The notes under the pieces were generated by a model. The model did no database searches, had not been told where the DNA came from, and saw only the letters and a list, made by a program, of their open reading frames with translations. From Forficula auricularia (taxonomy: Eukaryota > Arthropoda > Insecta > Dermaptera > Forficulidae): a stretch of DNA of 64,000 nucleotides. Positions 11,130 through 22,389 of this stretch are shown here, piece by piece. Each line of letters starts with the position of its first letter. The stretch's first letter is position 1. The DNA is taken from assembly GCA_024734495.1 (NCBI GenBank), contig JALMQS010000136.1:1698929-1762928 (forward strand), written 5' to 3'. The translations under genes were made by a program, and so were the position numbers.

Positions 11130-11815
11130 TTATTTTGCCGTACACTCTGTACGATATTTACACGAACCATTTCGAGCCAATTTCGAGCCCCCCGCAACTC
11201 AGAACCTATTTGAGATATAAAGCTGAAATTATACACACATAATTATGTAATCCATCTTGAAGAGAGTATCAAATTTCAATAATATAGCTTAAATAGATTC
11301 TGAGATAGGGACCTGAGAAAATAGCTAATTTTGGCAGTCACTCACTCACTGACTGACTGACTGACTGGCAGGCCCATCAAAACCTATTGGGTATTTCCAA
11401 TCATTCCAGCATCATGAAATTTCGCCTGCTAGTAGATAGAGTTTGGGATACAAACAAAGGAAAAATTCCAAAAATCCAAACTTTCCATCTTCCAACCCCT
11501 TCAAAATGGAGGGGAGGGTCAAAAATGAAAATTCTAGCCCGTTGGACCAAACTCAGCCAAATTTTGTATTCATATTCTGTGGTTCCCCTGTAGGCTAAAA
11601 TGCAAAAACTAACCACTCAAAATGGGGGGGGAGTCAAAAATGAAAATTCTGACCCGTTGGACCGAACTCACCCAAATTTTGTATTCATATTCTGTGGTTC
11701 CCCTGTAGGCTAAAATGCAAAAACTAACCACTCAATAATGGGGGGGTCAAAAATGAAAATTCTAGCCCGTTGGATCAAACTCAACCAAAGTTTGTATACA
11801 TTTTCTTACTTTTCA
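11130..11815. repeat. Dispersed repeat R with three tandem units
   Basis: After a GACT microsatellite (11340-11367) come three direct units of 115-120 bp (from about 11490, 11608 and 11730). Each carries GGTCAAAAATGAAAATTCT and CCAAATTTTGTAT. The order is inverted relative to the copy at the window start. The short open frames here are products of the tandem unit. Confidence 0.6.
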
Positions 11816-11838
11816 CGTAGCTTACAAATAGCAGAGAA

Positions 11839-12283
11839 ATCTCAACCAAAACATTCTGTGAAAAAACAGGCCATGTTCGATAAAGTAGTGAAATCTACTG
11901 TGCAGCCAAAAGATTGCCAAGAATAATTAAGCTGAGAAAATAGTACTTTCAATTAAAATTTCTTTCCATTTTGAATGACATTCAAATTTATGGATTCTAA
12001 ATTTTTAATTTATATTATTTTAATGAAACTTGGCTGTTACGAATTATACTGTAAGAGTTAGTCAACTAAATTCGTGACCAGCCAAGTTTCATGAAAATAA
12101 TCTAAATTATAAATTTAGAATCCATAAATTTAGATTATCATTCAAAATGGAAATAATGCATTTTAATTGAAACTACAATTTTCTCAACTTAATTATTCTT
12201 GGCGAATATAACTTGGCTGCACAGTAGATTTCACTACTTTTTCGAACTTGGCCTGTTTATTCACAGAATGTTTTGGTTGAGAT
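11839..12283. repeat. 445-bp foldback, no ribozyme core
   Basis: Inverted arms of about 200 bp run from ATCTCAACCAAAACATTCTG (11839) to its inverse ending at 12283, around a ~40-bp centre near 12060. No hammerhead core and no coding frame. It abuts repeat R on the left. Confidence 0.7.
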
Positions 12284-12335
12284 ACAATATTTACATGAAA
12301 TATATACAATAAGATTATATTATTATCAGCAGAAA

Positions 12336-12660
12336 GTAATGGAAGGCAGCCCAATGATAGTGAAGAAAGAAAAAATTATTACATTTCCAAACAAGGTCTC
12401 TTTATTGGACTAATCTTTTCTTTTTTTCTCCTTTCCTTTTAAACCAACGTTTCGGAGGATTTTTCCCGCCTTCTTCAGGGTCTATAAACCAATATAACAA
12501 ACTTATAATAAACGGGGTTGGTTATAATTTAATTCATTCACAATAAAACACTTATAAATACCTATACAAAACAAACAGCCAGATTTTCAAAAGTACAATT
12601 CACTTACTTCAAAGGGTCAATGAAGAAACCAAACAAGATGAGTCCGTCTCTCCTCCAGGA
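12336..12660 (-). mobile_element. Hammerhead unit D1 (single, not palindromic)
   Basis: Begins GTAATGGAAGGCAGCCCA, the same terminal motif as unit D2 at 34483, and continues collinearly with D2's left half through the ribozyme and the AAACGGGGTTGGTTAT segment to about 12660. Unlike D2 it has no inverted second arm. Confidence 0.7.
12443..12484 (-). ncRNA. Hammerhead ribozyme, family D (copy D1)
   Basis: Minus strand: ATAGACC, CTGAAGA, A, GGCGG-loop-CCTCC (one mismatch), GAAA, CGTT, GGTTT. Stem I has five pairs including one G-U. Helix III is the palindrome ACGU and the triplet is GUU. Confidence 0.72.
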
Positions 12661-14195
12661 GTGTTTGAAATGTTTTTCCTTATATTATTATATCATATAT
12701 AATATTATTATGCATGACTCTTTATTGAACCCTTGTTAGATAAAATAAAATCACAGCTATAAAAATTCCTGAAAAATATCGTTAATGAAACTTCCATTTT
12801 GAGAAATTGAATTAGATCCAATTTAATGGAATAGAAATAAAATTTTTGAAAAATGTATAATTTAACTCCAAACAAACAGCATTAACAAATAATAACCAAA
12901 ACAAATATCAAATGATGAGTAGATAATATTTTTAATCAACATCACTAATTAACGTTACTTTTTATAGAAAACACAATCTACTTTTCTCATTAGGAAACAA
13001 TAATTAGACAAAAATGTTATTTAACTTTGTGCAAATTTACTTTGAATATTTAAACTTCTAGTTAGATGTTGTTTATGCTTGAACAATTTGGCAGGTAATT
13101 GATGGATTGTCGATGACTTGAAAAACACCACTCTAAAAGCAAAGTGACACAACGTCAGGTAAAGATAAAAAAAAAACTTCAAAATAATATTCAAGTGATT
13201 ATGTTTAAAGAGAATAAGACTGAAAAACAAGCACTTTTATAAACAAATTATCTAGTCGATAAATAAAATGGAATTGAAAAAAAAAAGTAAAACTTTAAGA
13301 AAAGCGCGACCAGAATACTGGAAAATATATTTAAAGGATACACATGAACACCCTTCTGAAAGAAACTCTACTAAGAACAGGGATTAATAGAATAAAAGTC
13401 GGAAAGAAGGACAAATAGTCCAACCTCAAAACCAAAAAAAAGAAGAAAACGAAAAAAATATTCTTAGAATTTTTCTCTTGGCTCAATCGGACCAGAAAAA
13501 TGTTTTTAAATAAAAGTAGGGCATTATATTCAATACTCATTTTTTCATTTAAATGGGAGAATTTAAAATGAATAGAAAAGGATAATAAAGTATTATTTCG
13601 TTGATTTATTTCCAGGGTTGGCATGTTTAAAACAATTATGTTTTAAACAGCAAGTCATGTTTAAAACACCTATATTTTAAACATGTTTTAAATTTTGATT
13701 AATGTGTTTTATACCAATTTTTAAGTGCCTTAATTAGTAATTTCAAGTTTTTATCTTGTTTTTGTGAAATGTAACCATATTTCATTTATTTTCTGAATGT
13801 TAATTACTATACTTTTAGTAGAGTATCGCTGGGAATTCCCCAGTATTCAGAGCTTCTACGCAGAGTTGCAGCTAATGATTTTAAAATTCTATTCAAAGAA
13901 TAGAAGTCTCTATTATCTTAGATGATGATAGATATTTATTTTTGATTTTTATGTTAGAAGGTTTCGACCTGCTCTGCTTTCCAGACACTTGCCTTAACCC
14001 TCAACCTTCCAATATAATAAATAAATAAATAGTTAAAATGTTACCAAGTATAAATCAAGTATTAATATGCATCGACTCCCAAAGCATAATTACAGCAATT
14101 AATGATTTTACAAAAAATAAAAAATGCTCATATAATAATGGAAACCATCAATGAAATTTTAATGTTAAAAAATATGTAATAACAAATTTGTTAAA
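12661..14195. other. Non-coding AT-rich DNA
   Basis: No gene recognised. Bases 13610-13700 (CCAGGGTTGGCATGTTTAAA and following, with several GTTTAAAAC copies) resemble a hAT terminus, but no partner end or duplication was found. Confidence 0.4.
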
Positions 14196-14552
14196 TTTCT
14201 CTGGATCCCTAGGCACTGTGGAATTAAAAATAACGAAAAGGTTGACAAACTGGCTAGGGAATCCTTAACATTAGAACCTATTAACATTTTCGACCTTCCG
14301 AGTGCGGATGCTTATGCATGGCTTAAAAACAAAAGCTTCTTGAATGGGAAATCCTTATGGGACTCCAGTAGCCAACATAAAGGAAAATATTTTTACAGAA
14401 TAATGCCGAAAAGACCAATTACATCATGATTTGAAATTATAAAAACATTTAGAAGACTAACAGTTCAGATCATAAGACTAAGAAACGGGCATTCAAAAAC
14501 GCCAGAATATCTTTATAAATTCGGACTTAGAGATCACCCCTTTTGTGAGTAA
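14196..14552 (+). pseudogene. LINE RNase H domain fossil (I/jockey group)
   Basis: One frame reads LWIPRHCGIKNNEKVDKLAR, the end of an RNase H domain as found in RNase H-bearing LINEs (I, R1 and relatives). It goes on through DAYAWLK, LWDSSSQHKGKYFYR, IIRLRNGHSKTPEYLYKFGL and RDHPFCE, the usual downstream region leading to a cysteine motif. It is broken by an in-frame TGA (where the family usually has Trp) and closed by TAA. The reverse transcriptase part is absent. Confidence 0.8.
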
Positions 14553-15151
14553 AAATACGAGATCTTATCATTCTACCAACAAATATGAATATTCTTATTT
14601 CGTATTTATCTGAAGATTTAATATTAGCAAAAATTGTGATACAACACAAAATAGCTATCAAAAAAATGTAATTTATTAATAAAGTTATATACATTTATAA
14701 TAATACGCATATATAACAAATGTTATATAACAACATTACACTGACCAAAATGATCTATCTGGATCGAGGCCATCGGTGAGGGAAAAAAATATTTTAAAGA
14801 GAGGTATTTTGGGAATTAAAAACGTAAAAGACTAGGAAAGAGAATTTTGATGCAAAAGGCTTGGACTTTAACTAAAAAGTGAATTGAAAGACTTGTGGTG
14901 TCTTGGAGGGTTGAAGAATATTCGTCAAGTAAGTGGGGTTTAGGAATTGGTTAATTTAAAATACAAGCAGCGCGGAGCTATATTAAAATTCAAATCTTAA
15001 CTATGATTCAACCAGAAAGAATTCCCATATATAATACTATTATATATTGAATGTTATTTATAGAAGTTGATTTTATGTAAAATATTATCTAAAAATAAAT
15101 AACACTGCCCAACAATGAAAATGTTTCGGGATCACAAATAGCCGATTCTTA
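14553..15151. other. Non-coding AT-rich DNA
   Basis: No feature recognised. Confidence 0.4.
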
Positions 15152-15752
15152 TGTATTTCCACCTGGTGAATTCAAAAATCACTATAAAAATTAACGATTA
15201 GCTCTTGTTTTGTAGATATTATCGGACAAAACGACGAAAAAGACCATATTTGACCTATTTTCGAGACCCATTAGATATTAAACAGCAATATTTGAAATCT
15301 CATTATTTTGTTGACGTAATAGAAAATAGCTTCCTCTGATTTTCAAATTACCACTTGTTTCTAATTATTACTCGAGTATAACTAAAAAACTAAAACTACG
15401 TGATTATAAAGGATAATAAACATAAATTGAAGGTTTTTCTGCCGAGGGTAGCTGAATTTTTATATATTGAAGAAGACAATAAACATAGATAAAAACATAT
15501 GGTCTTAGTTTTTTAGTTATAACTCGAGTTCTAATTGAGCTACAAACAAGTGGTAATTTGAAAACCAAAGAGGAAACTGTTTTCTATTAGGTCAACAAAA
15601 TATTTTGATTTCAAATATTGCTGTTTAATATGCTGTTTAATTGAAAATAGATCAAACTGGCCTTTTTCGACGTTTTGACCTATAATATCTCCAAAACAAG
15701 AGCTAATCGGTAATTTGTATGGTGATTTTTGAATTCAGCAGGTAGAAATACA
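15152..15752. repeat. 600-bp foldback with G-family tag at its centre
   Basis: Inverted arms of about 260 bp (CCAAAACAAGAGCTAAT and GTTTTGACC motifs mark the right arm) meet near 15450. There a fragment of ribozyme family G lies (GCCGAGGGTAGCTGAATTTT, 15440-15490). A partial third copy of the arm follows directly at 15760-15890 and a fourth at 16205-16260, on both sides of unit C. Confidence 0.65.
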
Positions 15753-16023
15753 AATAAAATACAAATACAAACGAAATAGGTCAAAATGGCCTTTTTTGTC
15801 GATTTGACCGATAATATCTCCAAAACAAGAGCTATCGATAATTTTTATGGTGATTTTTGAATTCAGCCGGTGGAAATACAAATAAAATACAAATACATAC
15901 AAAATAACTTTTAAGGAGTTAGGTGTTGGTTCTAGGTGAAACATTTTAATATAATAATAAAACTTGAGCAAGATGCGAGGTAGGTTTCACAAAAAAGGAA
16001 ATAAAACAAAATTGAGTTTTGAA

Positions 16024-16057
16024 TTCGATATATTTCAGGTGAGCCCATCATCAGGAG
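16024..16057 (-). ncRNA. Hammerhead ribozyme, family C, left arm
   Basis: CTC, CTGATGA, T, GGG-CTCA-CCT, GAAA, TATATC, GAA. Stem II is short (two G-C and one G-U). Stem I has two pairs. Helix III is AUAUAU and the triplet AUC. Confidence 0.62.
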
Positions 16058-16091
16058 TCAAAGTAAACGTTTTAGTTTAAGTTTACTTTGA

Positions 16092-16126
16092 CTTCTCATG
16101 ATGGGCTCACCCTCGAAATATATCGA
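16092..16126 (+). ncRNA. Hammerhead ribozyme, family C, right arm, core mutated
   Basis: Same layout, but the core reads CTCATGA, so the catalytic G5 is replaced. Stem II is better here (GGG/CCC). Confidence 0.5.
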
Positions 16127-16533
16127 ATTCAAAACTCAATTTTGTTTTATTTCTTTTTTGTGAAACCTGCCTCGCATCTTGCTCAAGTTTTATTATTACA
16201 TACAAAATAGGTCAAAATGGCCTTTTTCGTCGTTTTGACCGATAAAATCTCAAAACTCTGACCTGTTTTAAAAAATCGGAAAATTGCATGAAAATCAGCG
16301 TATAAAACTCTACTGGAAACCTTTGTTTAGGGTTACGGATACAAATTTTTGTTTAATTTTTGTTGATTAGATTTCCTTTAAACTAGCCAATTAAATTTCT
16401 CATTTAACAAAATCCTCTTTACTTGATACTATCTGACTAGAATGCAGAAAATCAGTCAGCAAAGGTTGTTTGTTCATGTGCTGTTTGCTGTTTCGTGTAT
16501 TTCGGTGATTTTAATTAATTGTGTTGTCAACAG

Positions 16534-16671
16534 GTGAGAGACGAGATGCGTACTGCCGGAGTGTTGCCCTCGGAAGAGCTGATCCCTGACTTGGAGAACA
16601 CTGCCCAACAACGTTCCCCCTGCTACTTCGACATCACCCAATTTGACCATGAGTCCGTTTCAGAGGTCTGA
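16534..16671 (+). CDS. 3'-terminal exon of an unrecognised gene
   Basis: A GC-rich (about 57%) block follows the acceptor TTGTTGTCAACAG. Its open frame of 45 codons starts VRDEMRTAGVLPSEELIPDL, continues with AQQRSPCYFDITQFD and ends ESVSEV before TGA. The last residues S-E-V fit a class I PDZ-binding C-terminus, which would suit a membrane or scaffold protein. A polyadenylation signal lies 240 bases on. Alternatively, CAG|GTGAGA could be a donor for a minus-free upstream exon starting at ATG 16442, whose 31 residues look like a signal peptide. I prefer the terminal-exon reading because of base composition. The gene is not recognised. Confidence 0.55.
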   Translation: MRDEMRTAGVLPSEELIPDLENTAQQRSPCYFDITQFDHESVSEV

Positions 16672-16917
16672 CCGGTGGTTGCTGCGGCTTCTGGGAGGCC
16701 GCCACTCTCCACTAGCGAATCTTTGCTGGAGCAGCCGTCGCTCTTGCCGAGAACATCTCCGCCACCATCAAATACAATCAACCCCTCACAGCAGCAGCAA
16801 CATCAACAGCAATCAATCACTCGTACTTTTCTATTGGTTCTCATCTGCTCTAATGTCTCGATGTTATACTCCCTGTATCGGATCATCCTCCATTGTTTAT
16901 ATTTGACCACAAAATAA
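16672..16917 (+). other. In-frame extension after leaky-context TGA-C
   Basis: The frame of the preceding exon stays open for 81 more codons to TAA at 16915. The first ~50 codons remain GC-rich and protein-like (Ala/Ser/Pro-rich, then a Gln/His run coded by CAG and CAA). The stop is TGA followed by C, the most read-through-prone context known in insects. It may instead be ordinary 3' UTR with a CAG repeat. Confidence 0.35.
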
Positions 16918-16918
16918 A
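16913..16918 (+). terminator. Polyadenylation signal AATAAA
   Basis: Canonical AATAAA, followed within 30 bases by T-rich sequence, suiting the end of the transcript whose last exon is 16534-16671. Confidence 0.5.
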
Positions 16919-17072
16919 ATCTGTTTACAATATTATTATTAAAAATGTTTCTTTCATTTCAATCCTGATTTTATTTATTCTATTAATTATAGCAAAAACC
17001 ACCTAAGGCACATTTCGAAAAGGTAAGTTAACATCTCTTTAAATTAATAAAAAAAGTCAAGGGAATGATATA

Positions 17073-17376
17073 CGGTAAAACCTCGTTTATCCCGCCCTCA
17101 TTTATCCGGACCTCCGGATTATCCGGATCGATTTGTAGACATTTTTATTTTAATAAATGTTGACATAGATAATAATTTTTAACTCTGATAGCAAGAATGT
17201 AATTATAATTTCACTTTTTTAAACAATTCTATGTAATTTTGATATAAACATGTTTTTTTTATCGTAATAAATTCAAATTCGCTTATTTGAGGATTTGTTT
17301 TGCTTTTATTACCCATATATCCGGATTATCCGGTTTGCCTTGGGCCCAGTTAGTCCAGATAAACGAGGTTCTACTG
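17073..17376. mobile_element. pogo/Tigger-like MITE 1
   Basis: Ends CGGTAAAACCTCGTTTATCC and the inverse of CAGTAGAACCTCGTTTATC, flanked by TA on both sides (17071-17072, 17377-17378). It is 304 bp with no transposase. The TA duplication and CAGT..AACCTC ends match pogo/Tigger elements of the Tc1-mariner group. Confidence 0.78.
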
Positions 17377-17530
17377 TAATCAAATTAAAAAATTTTATTT
17401 ATATAACTATATATAACCAAACTTCTTGAGGATACAAATTCTCATTTAAATAGGTGTTGGTTTTATTCTTTTTTGACAAAAAAAACACATTTTTATCATT
17501 TATTTTTCTTTATTTTATTTTATTGTTACC

Positions 17531-17570
17531 AGGAACGTTTCGACATTTTCAAATATGTCATCATCAGCCT
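17531..17570 (-). ncRNA. Hammerhead ribozyme, family E, left arm
   Basis: AGG, CTGATGA, T, GACAT-loop-ATGTC, GAAA, CGTT, CCT. Stem I AGG/CCT, stem II of five pairs, helix III ACGU, triplet GUU. All core bases are present. Confidence 0.78.
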
Positions 17571-17707
17571 AAAACATTTCAATCATTACATAATTTTTAT
17601 ACAATGACAATTTCTCCACACAACAACAACCTAAAAATAACAACAAAGTTGTTGTTGTGCGGAGAAATTGTCATTATATAAAATTATGTAATGATTGAAA
17701 TGTTTTC

Positions 17708-17746
17708 AGGCTGATGATGACATATTTGAAAATGTCGAAACGTTCC
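17708..17746 (+). ncRNA. Hammerhead ribozyme, family E, right arm
   Basis: Same as the left arm, but stem I reads AGG/CCA, leaving two pairs. Predicted cleavage follows 17744. Confidence 0.75.
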
Positions 17747-18534
17747 AGCTAATAAAATAAATAAAGAAAAATAAATGATAAAAATGTGTTTTTGTCAAAA
17801 AAGAATAAAACCAACACTATTTAAATGAGAATTTGTATCCTCAAGAAGTTTGGTTATATATAGTTATATAAATAAATAAAAATTCTCAAAAAACTAATCA
17901 AAAAATTAAAAAATATTATTTTTAAGATTCAATATATTTTTGACTATTTTTCATTTTTACCTGCCATACTTAATCTGCCGGACCACATATTGCCCACCAA
18001 TATTAAAAAATTATTTACCACATATACATATAAAAAATCATAGCCAGCTAGAAACAGAATTAAAACAAACATTGAAAATCACAACGTAGCAAACATAGGA
18101 TATGTACTCTGTACCATATCGTCGCCTTAGAGTGTAAACCTGCTAACTCACAAAAACGAAATTTTACAGGACAGAGAAAAAACAAACAAAATTTAATATT
18201 GTTGTTATGGAAAGAAACTATTTTTCACATTTCTTTTTCTACAACTTACTATCGTAATTTTAAGTAGCAGTTTTACTTGGACGATGCTGCTTCTCTTTTT
18301 TTGCGAATGGTATTAATAAGTCTTATATGATAAAAAAATGGATTTAGCAGGTTTACACTCTAAGGCAACGACAAATGAGGTTGAATATGTCTAAATTGGT
18401 AGTTTTTGCCGAGAGTAGCAGAATTTTTATAAATTGAAGGAGACAATAAAAGAGTTTGTCTTCTGCTGGAATTAATTTATTTATAACGAGGCTATAGTTT
18501 CGAGAGCATTAATTCCTGTGAATCAATTGTAATA

Positions 18535-18574
18535 GACTGATGAAGAAGGATAAGCTCTCTGAAACTTTAGTATC
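18535..18574 (+). ncRNA. Hammerhead ribozyme, family G (copy G1), drifting
   Basis: AGA, CTGATGA, A, GAAGGATAAGCTCTCT, GAAA, CTTTAGTATC. Core intact, but stem II and helix III are partly mismatched compared with copy G2. Confidence 0.55.
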
Positions 18575-18645
18575 GTTATAAATAAATTAAAAATGTATAA
18601 TTCTCAGAAATCACAAGATGGTGTCAATTATCGGTAGTTGCATTA

Positions 18646-18763
18646 CTTTAATTATATATCAGAGGGGTTGGCTTTTATCCCCTCGGGAATCGAACCCGAG
18701 TGCCGGTGACAGCAATCCGACCCGAGGGGTGAAAAACAACCGCTCTGACGTATAATTAAAATA
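18646..18763 (-). repeat. tRNA-like cassette inside inverted repeats
   Basis: Minus strand shows an A-box-like CAGAGCGGTTG and a perfect B box GGTTCGATTCC. The whole is bounded by imperfect inverted repeats of about 38 bp (AATTATA..TCAGAG). A tRNA-derived SINE-like unit inserted in G1. Confidence 0.55.
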
Positions 18764-19279
18764 TTCATTCCATCGGATTTAACTAGATGACATCACCTTA
18801 CGATTTTTCGCGGTCTGAATCTATTACCATCGCCAAATTGAAATCTTTCATATTTATAATTACAGCAGAAGACACACTCTTTTATAGTCTCCTTCAATTG
18901 AATATGTCTGATCTAAAATGTGTAAAAAAATAAGTGCTACTACTTGAGGAATGTCTTCGTCAAAATAAAACAAAATAAACCTGCAACGGATCAGTTGCTA
19001 AACTTTATCCAAATTCATTTGAAATATCAATATTTTTATTCCTTTATTATTAATCATATATCATAGCCTATTTGCGGTCCATGTTTAAAATAAAATAAAG
19101 AATTTAAAAAAGTACTATCTTACTCTAGAGTAAAGTACTTTAAAATATAATTTTACTAAAAACTTTATTTAACCTTTTTGTGGTCCCCAAGGTACTTAAT
19201 TAGGATATTAAATTTCATCAAAATTGGTTAAGTAATTTTCAAGATATATAGAAAAAACTAAAAAAGTACTGAAATAAAG

Positions 19280-19650
19280 TACTAATTTTTGTGGGCCGAT
19301 ATGTACCAAAGACTAATCAGCGCTTCATTTTGTTAAACTAATGGTAGCTTTTCAATTTCGTTTCAATCGGTACTACGGTGTAGAAAAAATCGTGGACGAA
19401 AAAAACGATAACATCCATCCATCCGCACGCACTTCCTAAAAAAATCGCACTTTTTGGCCTCTCGACGAGACCCCATGTAATTTTTGGCAAAACTGTCACA
19501 TGCTAAAATTCAACCTAATTGAATACTACAATTTGTGCTTAATTGAGACCATGGGTTCCGTAGTCTTTACCTGAGGACCGTTTGAAGTCGAGCTTGCCGC
19601 GAGACCGATTACAATACTTTCCCCATGCTTCGCATTGGATAAAGTAAAAG
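19280..19650. repeat. Dispersed repeat R, long 3' part
   Basis: Contains CATCCATCCATCCGCACG, then the GACGAGACCCCATGTAATTT block and the terminal hairpin GCATTGGATAAAGT seen at 7862-8048. Non-coding. Confidence 0.6.
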
Positions 19651-21175
19651 CTATATATGGTTAACAGATATGGACACATCCAGGCTAGTCCCCTCCCTTC
19701 CTGTGGGGTAGTTTTACTATTGTTTTCTCCTTGTTGAAACTATTTATTTTTATTTTTTATTTCATTATTTAAATTAAAATTTTCACCAAAGATGTCATAA
19801 GGCCTCGAAAATATATAGAGAGTCAAATTACAAAAGTTCAATTCACAAAGAATGAGAAAAGTCCTACAAGAACTCATTGTCTCCTCTCCAGAAGGTATTC
19901 AATTATTTCACTTTGGCGGTAACTAAATATAGGAGAGGGGTCAAATGTATGCGGATGGCTACATCAGCTTATTTTTAATTTTCGAGGAAAAAGGGCTAAA
20001 AACAAAAAAATAAAAAAAAATGATAACCAAAAAGCATGTATGTATTATAATTAATTTCAGTGGAATAAACGTAGTCTTAAAAATAAATATTTAAATGTTA
20101 TGAGCCATTTTCTCTATTGCAAAATAACATATTTTTTCCATTTTAAAATTTTTTGAAAATGTGTTATATGTTCTTAAACTGAAATAAATAAAAATAAAAC
20201 ACAAATAGTAGGTCGAGTCTATTTTTGAATTCCCCCCTCCCCTTAACAATCAAATTGCTCCCCTGAGGGGCATGGGCCCCACTTTGGAAAACACTGATTT
20301 AGACGAAATAGAAAAATATTAATATTATTAATTTATATATTTACACTTGCGTGTTTATTTTCTTTCTTCTGAACCGACGAGCCGTTACTGTTGTAGAAAA
20401 TTAAATTTTTAAAAAACCATCCAGAAATATATTTGAAACATTTAAATTTTGTATATTCTTTCTATATATTTTCTATTTATTTTATACTTGATTTCTATTT
20501 AAAATTAATTTAAACTTTTTCCACATTAATCGAAAACACTATATAAAATACTTTTAATTAAATAGAAATTTTTGGGATTGTCTGTTTGTTACTATAGGCC
20601 TAAATTTTCTTTTGAGAAGAGAGATAAAATGTAGATCTAACGAAATAGAATTAAAATTATATTTCTACTGATCTCTTTGACATGCTTTTTTATACTTTTA
20701 ACTTTCAAGAAATCAATTTCAAACACATATATGAATATATAAATACAAATGAAATATTTGTAGTAAAAAAAAATGTTAATTAAAATGTTGCTTTTTATTT
20801 AGTAATTGAGGGATTGTTATCAGATCTTGTTAATTATATGAACCTTTATTTTATTATTTTTTGTAATTTGCGGTAATACATTTGATACTGGTCTCTCTAA
20901 TTAGATTTATATGTATATTAACATTTTTTATTTATTTATTTATTTTTATTTTATTTTCCACCTTTTCTTTTTATTTTCACATTTATATTTCTATAGAATA
21001 TAATATGAAGTATTGCGATCGCCTGCCTGGGTCCTGCCATTTTGAGAGCTTCTATCTCAGAGATGAAAAAAGTTAATTTCATTTTGTAACTTCTAATTTG
21101 AAGGAATCTATCCTCTTAATAGTTGGAAACAGGATTTAGGACATAAAACCGATATTGACATGTAATTTTAATAGA
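19651..21175. other. Non-coding AT-rich DNA
   Basis: No gene. 19925-19985 matches the ATGGCCACATCAG end of repeat R. 20250-20297, read on the minus strand, starts CAGTGTTTTCCAAAGTGG, which looks like a hAT terminus, but I found no second end. Confidence 0.4.
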
Positions 21176-21353
21176 TATTCTTCTTCTTCAAGTGTCATTA
21201 CTCGATTCCAAGTGTCGGCGATTACTATGGAGAGTATCATAAAGTAGTTATCCCCCCTGAAGGAATCAGATTATAGCAGGTCAAATATTTGCAGGGAGTC
21301 GGGCTTGAACCCGCGCTAGCATGCTCTTTAACCACTCGGCTAACCTTCCTTTA
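21176..21353 (-). repeat. tRNA-derived SINE
   Basis: Minus strand: A box TAGCCGAGTGG and B box GGTTCAAGCCC about 35 bases apart, then a ~100-bp body and a GAAGAAGAAGAA tail (at 21180-21192 as CTTCTTCTTC). The head is too short for a tRNA, with no anticodon arm, so this is a SINE. Confidence 0.65.
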
Positions 21354-21710
21354 GATAGATATTATTTTGTCCAAATGTTTGTGACTGGATGAGTTAACAA
21401 ATCTAGATGTGGGGTAAAGAGTAACGCTGAACAATGAACTCAGTTTTTTCCTTTTGCGAGGTAAACAGTCATTTTGTGAGGTCTTCACTCATGTTTACAA
21501 TCTCTTCCGAACAGGGCTACTTATATTTCCTTTTTATTTTTATTACTTACTATTATTTTTAGTGCACCAGGAAAATGAGGCCCCTATGAATTTTAGCAAA
21601 GTAGTTGCATTTCACTAAAATATCAGGTCATATACAACCGTGTTATCCTAATTTAGGAAGTCAACCGATTGTATCATCAAGTGCTTTCCTATCTGTCTTA
21701 GGCTCTTTAA

Positions 21711-22385
21711 GGACGTTCCCTAATAAATCGATTTTCTTGCAATCCTTTTAAAACTTTTAATACACATATTTATAAGTGTCCTTTATACGTAGAAATTTTT
21801 TTCAATAGTCCTTGCGGCACTAAATTTGTAAATATTGACCATTGAAATTTGCATATTTAACACGCGAACCCTATCCCGATTGATGTTAAAGCGACTGTTT
21901 CATTAAATAACAATCGTAATTTTCTTGAAATTATTTTGAAAAACTGAGAATCATTAACTGAAGATATAACAAATATTTTTCTGTTAAAATAATTGTATCA
22001 AGCGGTATTCGTTTTGTATGAAAAATGTTAAAAGTTAGGTACTTTTGATGGTTTTCATTTTTTCTCTCATGGCATGGCAAGTGAGAGATGGCGACTTGGC
22101 AACGTCGCACTAAAATCACTCAATTTTTCCATATCTAAAAAACTTCTGCAGCTGGTGCATTTGAGATTTTTAGCTAATTCTCTCAACCTAACTATACTGT
22201 TCTCATCTGGAATTTCGCATTGAGCTGTTTCATGAAGTGTTTTTTTATTCTTTGTCTTTTAGCGTCGGTAAGAATGAAATGTTGCCAGATCCGGGAAACG
22301 ACGAAGTGAAAATATTTTTGCCTTTCTGCGCATGTGAGAGTAGGGGAAAGGGCGAACTGCATCTGATCTATATTAGAGAACGTCC
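21711..22385. mobile_element. TTAA-flanked inverted-repeat element
   Basis: TTAA on both sides (21707-21710, 22386-22389). Ends GGACGTTCCCTAATA and the inverse of GGACGTTCTCTAATA. 675 bp with no transposase frame. A non-autonomous piggyBac- or Kolobok-type element. Confidence 0.75.
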
Positions 22386-22389
22386 TTAA

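Larger units (their letters stand above)
15907..16197. mobile_element. Palindromic hammerhead unit C
   Basis: A 291-bp inverted dimer with 12-bp duplication ACATACAAAATA (15895-15906, 16198-16209). The left end reads GGTGTTGGTTCTAGGTGAAA, like families A and B. Both arms contain a hammerhead: the left copy (minus strand) has an intact core, the right one a damaged core. Confidence 0.8.
17395..17877. mobile_element. Palindromic hammerhead unit E
   Basis: A nearly perfect 480-bp palindrome centred near 17636. TTTATTTATATAACTATATA opens it and the inverse closes it. Each arm carries one hammerhead. The GTGTTGGTTTTATTC segment resembles the shared end motif of families A-C. No clear target duplication was found. 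Confidence 0.75.
18403..18910. mobile_element. Palindromic hammerhead unit G1
   Basis: Left arm from TTTTTGCCGAGAGTAGCAG (18403) with AGGAGACAATAAAAGAG; right arm ends in its inverse near 18905. The left arm keeps only the 3' half of a ribozyme (CTATAGTTTCGAGAGC inverse, 18483-18507). The right arm has a nearly complete one. A 255-bp tRNA-like insertion (about 18604-18860) splits the right arm, as shown by the uninterrupted copy at 41035. Confidence 0.68.

Noticed and set aside
21295..21350. A tRNA gene on the minus strand
   Set aside because: A and B boxes are present but there is no room for an anticodon arm, and acceptor ends do not pair. A SINE head fits better.
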